NCBI RefSeq assembly: GCF_945859705.1
Contig: NC_079134.1
Span: 15,107,545 to 15,171,544 of the forward strand
Source of the DNA: Episyrphus balteatus
Lineage: Eukaryota > Arthropoda > Insecta > Diptera > Syrphidae
DNA length: 64,000 nt
Direction: 5' to 3'
Shown here: one piece after another, positions 1-10,819 of the stretch
How the letters are laid out: every line of letters starts with the position of its first letter
Position numbering within the stretch: position 1 is the stretch's first letter
The notes under the pieces: generated by a model
Told to the model about the DNA's origin: nothing
The model's input: only the letters and a program-made list of their open reading frames with translations
The model's database searches: none
Program-made: the position numbers and the translations under genes

Positions 1-1630
1 GTAGAACGAGGTAACACCAATGACGACGACCGACTCCATGGCGATGCAATAAAAATCATACAAATAGCTTTAGCTTCGCATTCTCAGAATCCAGATCCTT
101 ATCTAGGATATCTTGCAACATGGGTGAGGGATGATACAATAAAGGATTACATTTTATGGTTATAAAATTCATTTCAAATGAAGGCAAAAAAAAATACCAC
201 TCCCACACAGATGTTTAATAGATTTTTCGTTTAAATTTATGTTTCGTTTAACGCCTTATTTAATCAGGTTTCCCGGCTTGTTTAACATGCTAATGTTGCG
301 TCGGTAGTAATTTTTCATTGTCCTGTTTTTCTTCTTTGTCATCGCAGGCTCCTTAGTAAGCTGGATGATGGCTTATAATTCTTCTTTTCTCTCTTTCTAT
401 CCACCAACAACACCAAACTGCCTAAGAATTATAATTATTGTAATTAAAGCAGAGCTTGAGTTTGTTTTTTATATGCAAATACCTAACAACAACAAGGACT
501 AAGAAAAAAAAAATAAAGGATCACTAAAGAGCAAGGACTAAATTGTATCTAAGTAGGAGGATTGGGGTGAGCAAGTTCGTAAAAAGATATAAAATAAGAA
601 AGAGAAAGAGACAGAAAATGGGTTTATCCTTTTTTATTATTCATTAAAATGTAGACGGTTATAAAAAATGTTGAAGAAGTTTAGTTTTTTTTTTTAACTT
701 GTTTTTATCTTCTTTTGGGCTTCTTTTGTGATGCTCCTGTCTCGGTATTTAGTTCTTCTTTTTTACTTTTTTTCTTTTGTGATATAGGACAAAGATAAAA
801 GAAAAACTGTGAATTCACAGGAGGGGTAATGATGATGATGACTTCTCACCTGAGGCGACGCGTGCTTGTGACGTGAAAGGTGTGCCAGGATATTTGGGAT
901 TCCTTTGAAAACAACAAAGATAGCTTTTGTGGCAGCACATAGATGAACTGTTTAAACATTGTTGCTATTCTTTGTTAAACGGAAGGAAGCAGCTTAAAAT
1001 GTCTGGTTATTTCTTTGTTGTTGTTGGAAGGTGTTTGTTTTTGTAAATTTTTCTTTTTTTTGTGTCTTGTGAACCTATTTGAATTAATGAATTTGCTGGC
1101 ACTTAAGATTAAGTAAGGAGATTGAATGAGAATGTGCGAAAAAAAGTGAATTCATTTAAGGATACAATTCTGCTTTATTTTAGGAATCACCATTTTATAT
1201 ATAGTTAAAAATAGTCTTATTTTCAAAAGCTTCCAAGTTAACATTGGAATTAAAGACTTAAAGCTAATTAAAGGAATAAGAGAATTATATAATTATCAGG
1301 GCTTTGAAATTAATGAGATTTTATTAATTTAACACAGGTTAGTATGTATTTGGTATTATCTGGCTGTGTTAAAACTATTAATCATCTTAACCACCTGAAG
1401 CTGTAAGTACCTATAAGTACCTAAAACATATTAACAGCTGGATATGAACCAATTAAAAACATCAAAACTTTGTGCAGATGCCATAGCAAAAAATTAGCTC
1501 ACGGAAAAATCAATTTTGAGGTGTGACCAAAAATTTACGTGAATTTTTATTTTCATAACTCAAAATTTACTCTCACGCTTCCAAATTGTTTTCAGTAAGA
1601 TTTTGTTTATGTTTTATTTTTTAAATATAA
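1..1630. other. AT-rich non-coding stretch
   Basis: No open frame with coding character, no RNA gene and no delimited repeat was recognised. The stretch holds poly-A and poly-T runs and a short GAT trinucleotide repeat near 829-843. Confidence 0.5.
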
Positions 1631-1634
1631 TATA

Positions 1635-2698
1635 CAGGGTGTCCCAAAAGTAATGGATCAAACGAAATATGGTGATAGGCCTCCTTAAGGGCTCTCAGAA
1701 TTTGGTAACTTGTTCATTCCAAATCCTTACGGTTTTCGATTTAATGCAATTCTTGTAAAATTTCGAAAAATCCCTACTTGGCAACAGTATTTTGCTTCCT
1801 GCTCCCATTATTGATTTTTGTTTTCTAAAATTCTTTTACAAAAACATTGCCAAATAAACAATTAATTAATCAAAATATTTTTTATTTCATTCGCCATTTT
1901 GCTGCAAATTAATTAACAGTTCCATGATTTATAAAAACTAAATTTCTTGCTTTTATTTCAGAGCAACACCCTGAAAAAAAATTGTATGGTGTGACCCTGG
2001 TTTATTATTTTGAAAACTTGCCGTGTTATTGCAGTTTTCAAAAATGTATAAAAGATTCCAAAGTTGAAGTTAGAACTAAAGATATTACAATTTAAAAGCA
2101 ACAAAACAGGGTCTTTCAGAGAAAAATAACAAAGGAAAATAAACAAATTTTCTCGACTGTTTTTTGTTTATTTCTTTTTGAATAAAAGCCTCGATTTTTG
2201 TTTGTTTGCTCTGAAAACCTCTGTTTTTTTGCATTCAAATTGTAATATCTTTCGTTCTAATTTCATCTTTGGAAACTTTTATACATTTTTGAAATCTGCA
2301 ATAACACGGCAAGTTTTCAAAATAATAAACCAGGGTCACACCATAAAAATTTTGTTCAGGGTGTTGCTCTGAAATAAATGTGAGAAATTGAGTTTTCATA
2401 CAACATGGAACTGTTAATTCATTTGCGCAAAATGGCGAATGAAATACAAAATATTTTGATTAATTATTATTTATTCCATGTTATTAGGCAATGTTTTAGT
2501 GAAAGAAATGTAAAAAACAAAAAACAATTATGAGCGGAAAAAGCAAAATACTGTTGCAAAGTCGGAATTTATCGAAATTTCACAAAAACTGCATTAAATC
2601 GAAAACCGTAAAGATTTGGTATAAACAAGTTACCCAATTTTAAGAGCCCTAAAGTTGGCCTATAAGCATACTTCGTTTGATCCATTACTTTTACCCTG
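1635..2698. mobile_element. Palindromic foldback element, CAGGGTGTCCC termini
   Basis: The two halves are imperfect reverse complements over nearly the whole length, meeting near 2150-2175. The left end reads CAGGGTGTCCCAAAAGTAAT and the right end mirrors it with a few changes. TATA lies directly outside both ends (1631-1634, 2699-2702), so the target duplication is TA or TATA. Each arm encodes a mirrored open frame of about 60 residues containing the same string (AITRQVFKIINQGHTI). These are products of the palindrome, not genes. No transposase is present, so the element would be non-autonomous. TA or TATA flanks suggest Tc1/mariner-like mobilisation, which is inference. It is related at its ends to the element at 7627-8697. 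Confidence 0.85.
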
Positions 2699-2989
2699 TA
2701 TAAGCATTCGGAAATAAAAAAAAGTAGCTTTAAGACTATGTAGGTACTACCTATATGTAGTAATTCAACGAGACATTTTTATTTTACCTTATGCTCTTTA
2801 TGACATTTAGCCATCACCTTTTTTTTTAAAGTGAAATGAGAACAATTTTTGAAAGTTGGACTTATTTCACTTGCCCTGATTTCATGGTACCCTAAGATCT
2901 ACTTTTACGATTTTTATAGTATATTTATTTCAAGTGTTATTGAAAATTAGTATTGAAAAGTAGGTACAGCTAGAATATCGACGCATTTG

Positions 2990-3172
2990 ATGTCAAGAAA
3001 AGTTTACGACAAGATAATGCCCTATTATGCAACCTTTTCAACGTACTTGATGCAATTATGCGTCCTCACAGGATTAATTTTTCCGTTCATTTCGTTTAGC
3101 ACCTGCCTAACTATGATGCGTCGTCGTGGTATTGAGAAAGATTCGGTGGAAATGGATTTAATGGAAAAGTGA
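2990..3172 (+). CDS. Putative small single-pass membrane protein (unrecognised)
   Basis: From the ATG at 2990 the frame encodes 60 residues to a TGA. A hydrophobic segment at about residues 18-43 (YLMQLCVLTGLIFPFISF at its core) could form one membrane helix. A basic cluster (RRR) follows, then an acidic tail rich in E, D and M. Codon use is balanced and less AT-rich than the surroundings, which is unusual for a chance ORF here. The frame stays open upstream to about 2957, so this could instead be the last exon of a larger membrane protein, but the nearest AG acceptors lack a good pyrimidine tract. The start context is not a strong insect Kozak sequence. I do not recognise the family; function unknown. 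Confidence 0.4.
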   Translation: MSRKVYDKIMPYYATFSTYLMQLCVLTGLIFPFISFSTCLTMMRRRGIEKDSVEMDLMEK

Positions 3173-6100
3173 AGAAAGAAAAATTAACAACGAACTTAAC
3201 GGGTATATTATAGTGACATTGACCTTTTCGCAAAAAGAGTGAGACACCTTGCTAGGGACCGATAAGGTACGCTAGGAAGGACCGATATCCACCTTAGAGT
3301 GTAAAGCCACTCTTAACAAAATTTTTAAAATAAAAAAGGAGTAGTAGCTTTTTAAGCAGTTTAACAAAAAAAAAAAAAACATCCCCCGAATCTAACCAAC
3401 ATTCGTATAAAATTTAAATTGATCAATTTTCCAGCAGCTTAAACTTTTTTATTTCTTTTTTAAAAATCCATAACATGACCTTAAAAACAGAACCATTTAC
3501 GTTCCTGAGAAATAAAAAACATAAAACTGGAATACTCATAAACTCTTTAAGATTTAACACGCTTTTCCATTTGAATAAAAGTCTACTAGCAAATACTCAT
3601 TCTAATTTCTTTTCCCCCCCAACATCGCCCCTAAAGCTAGCAATCTAAACAAAGTAACGAGTAAAAAAGGACATAATAATAATAATCGCTGTATAGAAGC
3701 AAAAAAACAAGAAAAAAAAACACCAACCGACACCAACTTTTCGCGCATTCCTATTCAAGATATAATAAGCCACCATTAAGGTAGGTATAGGTGGAACACG
3801 CACAAAGTAAAAGCGTAAGCGTGTAGTATTACCTTCTCACATTATTTTTACTTGAAAAAAAACCTAGAGAGTAGAGGTGAAGCGGGTTGAAGATCTTTTG
3901 ATGGCTGAATTGGATGTGTAGTTTTTTTTTTTTTTTTTTGAAAAAAAAGCAAAAAAAAAATAAACACAAAAATTATACGAGGGGAGCAAGAAAATGACTT
4001 CCACTTACAAGGTGAATAGCAAGGCTCTGCTGCAGAGTCCTTGTAGGTAGCCATTTTGGTTTGGGGAATTTATTAGCATGTTTATCATAAATGTGGCACA
4101 CTAAAAAATAAGTACAAAACTTTTTCATTTTGATGTTATAATTTTCTTCATTAATTTGTTTGTTTCTTTTTTTTTTTTTTTCTCCATTTTTTTGTATAGA
4201 AATAAAATGAATGAGTTGGTATTTTTATGTGAAATTTTGTGTAGACTCATAGAATTGAGAAGAATGTTTAGATTTAAATTTATGTTTGTTAAATCATGAG
4301 TTTATTCATGAAAACCAAAAAAAGCCCCAATTTGCCATAAATGCCTAACCACAATGACAAAGAGCCAAAGTGCCTATACTCTCTATACTCTCGTAAACAA
4401 CTACATAATGGAAATGTTTTATTTAATTTCATGTCTCTTTAATTATTTACAAACATTTTTGTTTCTCCTTTTTTTGTGTGTTTTTTTGGGCAATATTTTA
4501 GCCATGATGTTAAAAAAAAAAGAAGAAATTAATCATTTATTTTAATATTCTCTTGATTTACTTCTATAACAACAACTGGCTACCATCAAAAAATACTTGT
4601 AAAATGTGTATATTAGCTTTTTTATTGCAGTTTCCTTATTGTTGTTGATTGGTGGGAATAATGATGATGTTTTTGGTGTTTTTAATTGAAATTGTATGCA
4701 TATAAAGTTAATGAGAAAATATTTAATACACCTCTTAACTGTTATCTAAATCGAACACTGTGCCAAAAAAAGAATATAAAAATAAAATACTTAAATGGAA
4801 TTTATAACAATGGCAGGAGGAGAGAGAAATCATTACATACACCGAAAAACCTTCATTCAAGATTTCCAATTAACAATAAAACTGGGAGGTATAAAGTTTT
4901 CCTTCATTTTTACTTTTTACATTTTTTTGTATTTTTTTTTTTTTGCATTTTTTTGTGATGCCACGCGAACCGCCTGAGTGCTTTTTATCCTTCAAGAGGG
5001 CTTCCAAAGTTAGAAGAGTACTTTTCATTTTCATCAGCATTCGTGTTTAATTGATCTCTCTCATCCTTGGGGTTTGGCAGTAGTGGATTTGACATGAAAC
5101 AAAAAAAGTAAAAGATTTGGGCGGCGCCAAGAGTATCTTGGTGTGTAAAAATTTTGGGATAAATGCAAACGTTGGCCTAAATCGAATTTAAAAATGAAAA
5201 TATTTCCTGCACTCGGAAGAATCACGCTCTTAGGGCCCCCTTTTTTGAAACATCCCTGAGTTAAAATAAATTCTAATATGTTTTTAAGAATAGCATTTCA
5301 TGTTAAGAAAAGATCAGTTTTTTAGTAATTAAATATTTGACGATAAAATACCACTTTCTGAGACTATAGAAGTGAATCGCCTGGCAGAATTAATTCAACT
5401 TAATCCACCACTGGCTTGTTTCGTATTCTCCAGTTGTAAGAGTACATCTTAATTCCCACTCGTGCAAAAGTTAGGAAAGTAATTTTATTAAGGAAGTAGC
5501 ATATCTAAGTGGAAAGTGCGGTTGTTATAATACAGAGACTCTTTTTAGACATTAAGGTATAAATTTAAATCCCATGGTTGAATGAGTCGTATGCTTTTCT
5601 GTATAGTAAAATGATTAATTTTAGATTTCAGAAATTAATTCAAATAGGTGAGAAAAAAAGTTAAATAATTATTATAGAAATATGGCTAAATTTTCAGCGG
5701 TACAAATTTTTGGTCAGAATTACATGAAAAAATAATTTATTTCAGTAATAGTGAATTGCTTCTACATATTATTTTTCTGCTGAGGTCACGTATTGTTTGT
5801 TTATACTGATGTTTATAATGTTGCCATTTTTGAGTCCTTGACAGAAAGATACATAACACACAATTTGAATACCACTGTTAAAAATTAAAATTTTTTGTGG
5901 AAGTGAAATTAGCTAGGAATTTTAACACCTTAAAATTCAAACTTCACTTATACGTTCAAATATTTTTATTTGTACCTTCAGATGTTACATTTGAGCACCT
6001 AGTTTAAAAGCCTTTTTTTTCTAACTGACTACATTATTCTAAATGCAAAGTTCAAAAATGTGTCATGTTTTATAAACATAAAAAAGTTACATTATATGAG

Positions 6101-7346
6101 ACTACATCATGTCAAAAAAACAAAAAAAAAATTTACTTTACCCTTAGGTGAAGAAACAATAACCATTTTCCAACAAAATGAACATAGTTTTCAAAAAAAA
6201 AAAACAAATCCCCACTTAAACTTTATTTGGCTTATATATTTGAACAAAACAGTCCTCATTCTAAGGCATAAAAAGTTTTCAAATAAATTGCTCCCTTGAC
6301 CATTTTTGATGTTAGGCAACACCACATCCATAAGTATATACGAGTATGTAGTATAGAAACGTAAAGACTCTTGTTCTTCTATCATCATAATAATAAGGAA
6401 TCAAGTCTGAGTGGCAGCGAGTAGGTTAGAAAGTGTGAACATGTCCGAAAGTTGTATGAGAAACTTTTATACGAACTATGTGTATTTCTCTCGAGAAAGT
6501 TTTATGCCAGAGAAAAAATATTTATCACTTGCATTTACCTTAATGAATTTTGACACACATATGTATGTGGCACATACTATGTGCATATTTTTTGCCATAT
6601 GAATTACCAGGATATATTGAATTCTTGTGTATTCAAAAGATGCAAATATAGAAACAAATTTATGTATTTAATTTGGTTTAATTTATTATTACCTTTGTTT
6701 TATAATTTTTAACTGTCAGCGGCCAGTTGACAGTTTTTATTAGTTCACGGAGAAAAAAAGGCAGCTTAAAACAAGATGTGGCCATTTTTAATGCCATTTT
6801 TTTTAAATCAATAAGATTTTTTCTTAAAATAAATAGAATCTGCTTAAATTTAAAATGAACTTCGTTGCATATTGATAAAAATTTTCATTCTAAAAAATGA
6901 CTAAAAATATAGAGATCCCATGTTAATTCTATGTGCATACGTCTTTTTATTACAAGATTTTCTAAAAAAAAGTGAATTAATTAAAATTGATGTAGTGTTT
7001 GGCTGTTGAAACAAATTAAGCAAATTTTAAAATTTTATCAGAATTCAGCTTTAGCTGCAGTTAATAATTCTGATGTTTAACCTGATGGTTAATCACTCCC
7101 CTAGTGACCCAAGTGTAGTAGGATCGATCCCCATTTTTTTTTTAATTAAAATGTCTTCACATAAGAATAACAATATTTTCTTCTTAAATGAAGTGGATTC
7201 TTTAAAATTAGCATATTCAAAAAAATTATTTAATTTAAACAAAAAGGTTCAAAACTTAAACCTGACTATTCTTAAATCACGGCCAAAAGTGTGGACATAG
7301 AAAATATATTCAAATAAAATTTTTATGAGATGGTGGTCATAAACTC
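3173..7346. other. AT-rich non-coding stretch
   Basis: Mostly low-complexity DNA with long homopolymer runs (for example near 3921-3940, 4168-4182 and 4936-4944). A short near-tandem duplication of a GACCGATA-containing unit lies at about 3250-3290. At 7120-7132 a GGATCGATCCC string resembles a tRNA T-arm or B box, but no tRNA fold was found. Short open frames here have no coding character. Confidence 0.45.
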
Positions 7347-7354
7347 TTACACAA

Positions 7355-9117
7355 TAGAGCTGTGTCAATCGTGATTGATTCGGTCTTTTTGACCCGTTCA
7401 CCGAAAATTCTGAGTGATTGCAATCACTATAAACCAAATCAATCAATTCTTATATTAATCTCGTTCATAAAATAAGAAAGTACGAAGTGGAAAAGTACGT
7501 TTCGTTCATCCAAATCGTTCACAATCAAAAATCATCTAAAAAATCTCTAAGAACTCGGATTTCGTTCATTTCATTCATTCTAAATCATCATTTCGATTCC
7601 ATGCATACAAGTGATACAAGTTTATACAGGGTGTCCCAAAAGTTAACGTCGAAACGAAAACGGTAGATAGGGTAGGTGGTGACAGTTATCAGAAAAATAA
7701 TTAAAAAAATCGCAGCCATATATTTTGTGAGTTATGGGCATTTGAATAAAAGTCGAAAAAATGGTCACCCTGTGACGGTTTATTATGTGCCGTGACTACA
7801 AATCTTAATTTTTCTCATTTTTTTTCTTTTGTTACGGAACCTTGAATAACCCTGCTACCAAATGCATTCAAAAATTTTTACTCAGCTGCATCAGTTTTAA
7901 AGAAAATTTCAATTTGTTGGCCAACTAAGTACTAAAAAATTTTACATGACTCTAATTCAATGAACCGTAGTGTAAAAAAAATGCTCTACGATGCTTCGGC
8001 AAGTTGCCTTAAAAGTTGGTGTGTTCAATTCTCTTTTCAAAATGGTATAACATTGTTGAGAATAATCCATAAATAACCGAGATAAAATTTATTTTCTTAA
8101 GAAATCCAATTTTTGTATTGGGTTGTTTTTCCATACTATTTAAGTTTTTGTATTCTGAAAGGTTCTGAAAGGGTACAAAACTAAAATAATATGGAAAAAA
8201 TACCTAATAAAAAAGTCGGATTTCTTAAGAAAATAAATTTTATCTCGGTTATTTATGGAATATTCTCAACAATGTTGTACCATTTTGAAAAGAAAATTGA
8301 ACTCACCAACTTTTAAGGTAACTTGCCGAAACATCGTAGTGCATTTTTTTTACACTACGGTTCATTGAATTATAGGCATGTAAAATTTTTTAGTACTTAG
8401 TTGGGCAAAAAAATGAAATTTTCTATAAAACTGATGCAGCTGAGTAAAAATTTTTGAATGCATTTGGTAGCAGGGTTATTCAAGGTTCCGTAACAAAAGA
8501 AAAAAATGAGAAAAATTAAGATTTGTAGTCACGGCACATAATAAACCGTCACAGGGTGACCATTTTTTCGACTTTTATTCAAATGCCCATAACTCACAAA
8601 ATATATGGCTGCGATTTTTTTTATTATTTTTCTGATAACTGTCACCACCTACCCTATCTACCGTTTTCGTTTCGACGTAAACTTTTGGGACACCCTGTAT
8701 AAGAAGGTTCAGAGTTTGAATTGAATCGGATTCGATTGGGAATTTCTATCGAACATCTGACCTTGACTTCTTTTTAATTTAGATGTATCTATTTCGACGT
8801 TTTGAACTTTGCGAAGACATAGGGCCTTACTTATAATCAAATTTACCATTAAAATTGTCCAAAAATATATTTAAAAAAAAAAAGCGGAGAAAATTAGCTC
8901 TCATAGAAAATATAAACGAAAAATTGTTTTATATGGTTGCATTGAAATGTTAATATTTCAGGTTAAACGCGATTTCTTTTGTCAGAACGAAATGAGTGAA
9001 AAAGAAATGATTTCGATTAAATGAACGATAGAACAATTAATAGAAAAGACCGAATCTTTGGTGAAATCAATCTTTGAACGATTCGATTTTTTTAAATGAA
9101 CGATTTGCCCAGCTCTA
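7355..9117. mobile_element. Non-autonomous hAT-type element, interrupted by a nested foldback
   Basis: The ends are inverted: left TAGAGCTGTGTCAATCGT, right (read inward) TAGAGCTGGGCAAATCGT. The 8-bp direct repeat TTACACAA lies immediately outside both ends (7347-7354 and 9118-9125), the duplication length typical of hAT transposases. Without the nested insertion at 7623-8701 the element would be about 0.69 kb. It carries subterminal CGTTCATT and AATCGTTCA-like repeats and no transposase frame, so it depends on an enzyme encoded elsewhere. Assignment to hAT rests on duplication length and the type of terminus. Confidence 0.85.
7627..8697. mobile_element. Near-perfect 1.07-kb palindromic foldback nested in a hAT element
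   Basis: Two arms of about 525 bp are almost exact reverse complements, separated by a loop of roughly 20 nt near 8152-8173 that itself contains a doubled TTCTGAAAGG. Termini are CAGGGTGTCCCAAAAGT, flanked by TATA on both sides (7623-7626, 8698-8701). The ends match the element at 1635-2698 for about 17 bp and then diverge, while total length is nearly the same (1071 against 1064 bp). There is no coding capacity. High arm identity implies recent insertion or continuing arm-to-arm conversion. It sits inside the hAT-type element and is therefore the younger insertion. Confidence 0.9.
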
Positions 9118-9125
9118 TTACACAA

Positions 9126-9736
9126 TTCTAACATTAACCTAATTTTCACTCTTTTTTGTAATAATTGATATATTTTGAACCAAAACAAAAAGTAAATCTT
9201 ATAAGTTCATATTTCTTAAGTCATATTTCTTAAGTGTTCAAAGATTTAAAAGTAACTCTAATTGATTTTGGTGCAAACACATAATATCAACGCAATTAAC
9301 AATGCATTCCCAGTTCTTCACGCCTTATTTTGCACAGTAAAGTAATATTGCCTTATTCCTGAATGCTGAATAGAACATATTATTATTTAATTTTGCATTC
9401 TCAACAAAAAAAATGTCATTCTAAATTTTACATAAACTTTTCTTATCTTTACATTATTCAAACTTAAGAAAAGCAGAAAGAAAAATAAAATACATCTGCG
9501 GTTTTAAGATATTTATATGAAGTCAGTTTGCTTCTAGCATAAGTACAACTTAAAAATGCAGTATCTACTTTATGCAACAATCAAAAAGAACACTCAAAAA
9601 AGAAAGTAATTGAACAAAGAAAAAAACTCGTAAACAATGAAACATAAAAGATTCAAATGATATGCACACAAAAAGAACTTCAAAAAGATAAATAATTTCT
9701 CTTTGATAGAGACAAGAGAATAATAATAATCAAAAA
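9126..9736. other. AT-rich non-coding stretch
   Basis: No gene or delimited repeat recognised; ordinary AT-rich DNA between the hAT element and the RTE-like LINE. Confidence 0.45.
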
Positions 9737-9750
9737 CTTAAATCTGAATT

Positions 9751-10805
9751 CTTCTTCTTCTTCTTCTTCTCCATTATCGACGATAGTCATGATCTCGGAT
9801 GGGGTCACAACTCTCCCACTCTACTGCTTCACACTACGGCTCCGCATGTGGGGTTCGCCGGGTTGACCTCAGGAAACGTCGGCAGGCTTCTCGATTTTGA
9901 ATTGTTCCATGTCTAAGGCCAACTGAATGCAGTTGTCGTTGCATTTGTCTTCTCCATGAGTTCTTAGGCCTGCCTCTTCTTCGCGATTGCGTTCGTCTTT
10001 GTACATGACAGTACCAGCTTAAACGGTCATGCTGTATTTTATCCAAGATGGTGTTTTTGACGTGAAGGCTTCCTCGGATTTTCTTGCTTCTGATTCGATC
10101 AAGCTTTGTTACTCCTGCTGTCATACGAAGCATCTTCATCTCAGCTGCTGTCAGTTTACTCTCATGTAAGTGCTGGGCGAACAACTGCAGTATAGAGCTT
10201 TCCTTTCAGTTTAGGGGGCATTTTTCGGTCACAGAAGATGGCAGAGTTTTCGCGCCACTTCATCCACCCTACACTTATTTGGTGATTGATGTCGTCATCA
10301 CAAGAAGCTTGGTTGTTGATCATAGATCCAAGATATTTGAACTTTTCGCACTTGGGAAGTGTTGTTCCATTCAGGTAAATGTCCGGAATTGGGCCGTCTG
10401 GGTCAGAAAATGGACAGCAGAGATATTCTGTCTTTTTCGCGCTTATCCGGTACCCACTTCCTTCCAGAACATCCACCCACACATCAAGTGCTCGTTGCAA
10501 GGATGTTGGATCTTCACTTATGATGGCTCCATCATCAGCAAAGAATAACTGATTCACTTTCGGATCCGTCACTTTTCCTTCAAGCAGGAGGTCAAGGACT
10601 GTAATAAAGAGCAAAGGACTCAGGACGCTTCCCTGGTGCACACCGACATTGATTGGGAACTCTTCGGTGACTCCTGCGGGGCATTTTACCTTCGTTTTTA
10701 CTTCCTCGTACATGTCCTTGATCATCCGCACGTAGACTTCCGGAACCCCTCGCTGTCTCAGGGACACCCATATCAGATCTCGTGGTTGTCTATCGAATGC
10801 CTTTT
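9751..10805 (-). mobile_element. 5'-truncated RTE-like LINE with 14-bp target duplication
   Basis: The minus strand encodes the later part of a LINE reverse transcriptase and its C-terminal region, and ends in a (GAA)n tract at 9751-9771. The direct repeat CTTAAATCTGAATT flanks it (9737-9750, 10806-10819), as expected for target-primed insertion. The 5' end lies inside RT motif A (KAFDRQPRDL), so the endonuclease and the first RT motifs are absent. The C-terminal pattern (RLSWYCHVQRR, then GRPKNSWRR) and simple-repeat tail are typical of the RTE/BovB-type group; clade placement is by eye. The copy is dead by truncation and by an internal lesion. Confidence 0.9.
9834..10805 (-). pseudogene. 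RTE-like reverse transcriptase fragment, frame broken
   Basis: Reading 5' to 3' on the minus strand: the motif A remnant KAFDRQPRDL begins at the truncation point; motif B is VGVHQGSVLSPLLF; motif C is FFADDGAI; then the thumb region (KYLGSMINNQ) up to VVRPALT, followed by a stop at about 10162. The next frame resumes with HESKLTAAEMKMLRM and runs to a stop at 9834. In related elements a short stretch beginning YGAECW joins these parts, so a small internal deletion with a frameshift near 10155-10170 is likely. The metal-binding aspartates of motif C are still present. The product would have been the ORF2-type polymerase of the LINE, acting at the chromosomal target during reverse transcription. 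Confidence 0.85.
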
Positions 10806-10819
10806 CTTAAATCTGAATT

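Noticed and set aside
829..843. GAT repeat as part of a coding exon
   Set aside because: Short microsatellite with stops nearby in all frames.
1958..2372. Two similar 60-residue frames on opposite strands as a gene pair
   Set aside because: They are mirror images created by the arms of the 1635-2698 palindrome.
7118..7135. GGATCGATCCC as a tRNA or tRNA-derived SINE B box
   Set aside because: No A box, acceptor stem or cloverleaf could be built around it.
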